From Leptotrichia trevisanii DSM 22070 (lineage in GTDB: Bacteria > Fusobacteriota > Fusobacteriia > Fusobacteriales > Leptotrichiaceae): a stretch of DNA of 64,000 nt. Each line of letters opens with the position of its first letter. The stretch's first letter is position 1. Where the stretch lies: assembly GCF_000482505.1 (NCBI RefSeq), contig NZ_AXVL01000006.1, forward strand, positions 30,641-94,640. Direction: 5' to 3'. Position numbers and translations under genes: made by a program. The notes below the pieces were generated by a model that made no database searches, was not told the origin of the DNA, and saw only the letters and a program-made list of their open reading frames with translations. This document shows, one piece after another, positions 63,135 to 64,000 of the stretch.

Positions 63135-63159
63135 TTGTTATAACTTTAGTTTATAACAA
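63135..63159. promoter_or_regulatory. Perfect 9-7-9 palindrome upstream of metE
   Basis: TTGTTATAA and TTATAACAA arms with a 7-nt centre lie between the LysR stop and metE. The length and dyad suit a LysR-type binding site. TTGTTATAACAA also occurs at 57211-57222. A weak terminator for the LysR gene is the alternative, but no T tail follows. Confidence 0.5.
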
Positions 63160-63170
63160 TCTATTTAAAT

Positions 63171-64000
63171 TTATGGAATTTCTGTATATTTCAAATGCTC
63201 CTTCAAAGCCTCAACATAAACTTTCCCATAAACACTCAGTTCAATATTTTTCTGCATTATAATTCCAACTTTCATATACTCGTCCACTTCCAGTGGTTTT
63301 GCAATAATATTTTCCCCATTCAGCTCTTTACTGATTATTCCTGTACTTACCGTATACCCATTAAGCCCAACTGCCAAATTAAACAAAGTCGCTCTGTCTC
63401 TCACTTTTATATTTTTATCCCTGTCAAGTGTACTCAATATTTCTTCTGAAAAATAAAAAGAATTATAATCTCCCTGTTCAAACGACAAATATGGATATTC
63501 CTTCAAATCCTCAAGGCTAATGCTTTCCTTTTTTGCTAACGGATGATTAAAGCTGATGAAAACATGTGGTTTTGCTGTAAACAGTTCGACAAATTTCAAG
63601 TTATTTCTTTTTATCATTTTCTCAATCACAGTTTTATTCGCTCCCGAAGTGTACAAAATTCCAATCTCACTTTTCCTCTTGCTCACATCCTCAATAATCT
63701 CATTAGTCTGCGTTTCCCGAAGCGTAAAATCATACTTATTCTCTCCAAACTTCTTAATCACATCCACAAAAGCATTCACTGCAAAGGAATAATGCTGAGT
63801 TGATACCGAAAATCTCCGAGTTATCTTATTCCCCTTCTTATACTCTTCCTCCATCAAATTTGTCTGCTCTAGAACCTGCCTTGCATACCCAAGAAACCTA
63901 TCTCCCTCAAGAGAAACAATTACTCCCTTATTTGTTCTGTTAAAAATAGTTATATTCATTTCATCTTCCAGCTCTTTTATAGCTTTAGTCAATGCTGGCT
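63171..64000 (-). CDS. LysR-family regulator (N-terminus beyond window)
   Basis: Visible part: end of the helix-turn-helix (ALTKAIKELEDEMNITIFNRTNKGVIVSLEGDRFLGYARQVLEQ) and the whole effector domain (RFSVSTQHYSFAVNAFVDVIKKF; IGILYTSGANKTVIEKMIKRN; LFTAKPHVFISFNHPLAKKESISLEDLKEYPYLSFEQGD). The frame is open to the edge and reads P-A-L-T-K, the usual recognition-helix region, so the start lies within about 35 codons beyond 64000. It is on the same strand just upstream of metE; regulation of methionine genes is inferred from position. Confidence 0.88.
   Translation of the reverse strand, partial: PALTKAIKELEDEMNITIFNRTNKGVIVSLEGDRFLGYARQVLEQTNLMEEEYKKGNKITRRFSVSTQHYSFAVNAFVDVIKKFGENKYDFTLRETQTNEIIEDVSKRKSEIGILYTSGANKTVIEKMIKRNNLKFVELFTAKPHVFISFNHPLAKKESISLEDLKEYPYLSFEQGDYNSFYFSEEILSTLDRDKNIKVRDRATLFNLAVGLNGYTVSTGIISKELNGENIIAKPLEVDEYMKVGIIMQKNIELSVYGKVYVEALKEHLKYTEIP

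Noticed and set aside
62966-63170. SAM (S-box) riboswitch or T-box before metE
   Set aside because: I looked for conserved stems and the T-box core in the 205-nt leader and saw none; the region is AT-rich with one palindrome.

Overview
The window is a low-GC chromosome segment from an anaerobic, double-membraned bacterium. The best guess is a Leptotrichia-like member of the Fusobacteriota, inferred from the mix of traits and not from a database search. It carries a type V autotransporter beta-barrel, a TonB-dependent receptor with an oxygen-independent haem-degradation operon, many small secreted TPR proteins, an AAA-ATPase/PD-(D/E)XK protein of a kind common in oral anaerobes, and AGGAGG-type ribosome binding sites. 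There is no prophage, intact insertion sequence or CRISPR array. It reads as ordinary chromosome with several dispersed non-coding repeats.

Layout. 1-6.6 kb: the end of an autotransporter, a secreted protein, AcpH and a nitroreductase (minus strand), then a plus-strand isoprenoid set (phosphomevalonate kinase, type 2 IPP isomerase, HAD phosphatase). 6.6-12.6 kb: the translation block rpsB-tsf-pyrH-frr on the minus strand, with three tandem paralogous secreted TPR genes inserted between rpsB and tsf and a hairpin-forming repeat between tsf and pyrH. 12.8-19 kb: a secreted helical protein, guaB, a short-chain dehydrogenase, and pepT with two TPR genes. 19-25 kb: a tiny self-contained gene for a 25-residue peptide, a DUF2628-like protein, rdgB/membrane protein/alr, plsC, recX-recA.

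25-36.9 kb (plus strand): glycogen phosphorylase, an AAA-ATPase/nuclease-fold protein followed by a 40-codon remnant of a second copy, then a long operon pheA-rsuA-aroE-(two unknowns)-DUF4250-aroK-aroQ-hutP-like-tmk that joins aromatic amino acid synthesis to a putative RNA-binding antiterminator. 36.9-43.2 kb (minus): a complete oligopeptide ABC transporter, oppD-(582-nt spacer)-oppF-oppB-oppC-oppA. 43.3-46.8 kb: two tRNA-Leu genes, then fruK-fruA for fructose uptake.

46.9-57 kb (minus): a SEL1/TPR protein and a haem acquisition and degradation operon (TonB receptor, permease, ATPase, lipoprotein, HugZ-like protein, HutW/ChuW radical SAM enzyme, flavodoxin, YbaN). Genes run in the order outer-membrane capture, inner-membrane import, then anaerobic ring opening and reduction. 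57-64 kb: a small divergent transcript with a 14-codon ORF, a DUF438/hemerythrin/PAS sensor protein, and a methionine synthesis block of a MetE-C-domain protein, full-length metE and a partial LysR regulator.

The most interesting non-textbook signals are the two micro-ORF transcription units, the three families of dispersed intergenic repeats (including a tandem-terminator module shared by oppD and the TonB receptor), the HutP-like gene in the shikimate operon, and the TPR insertion that splits rpsB from tsf.
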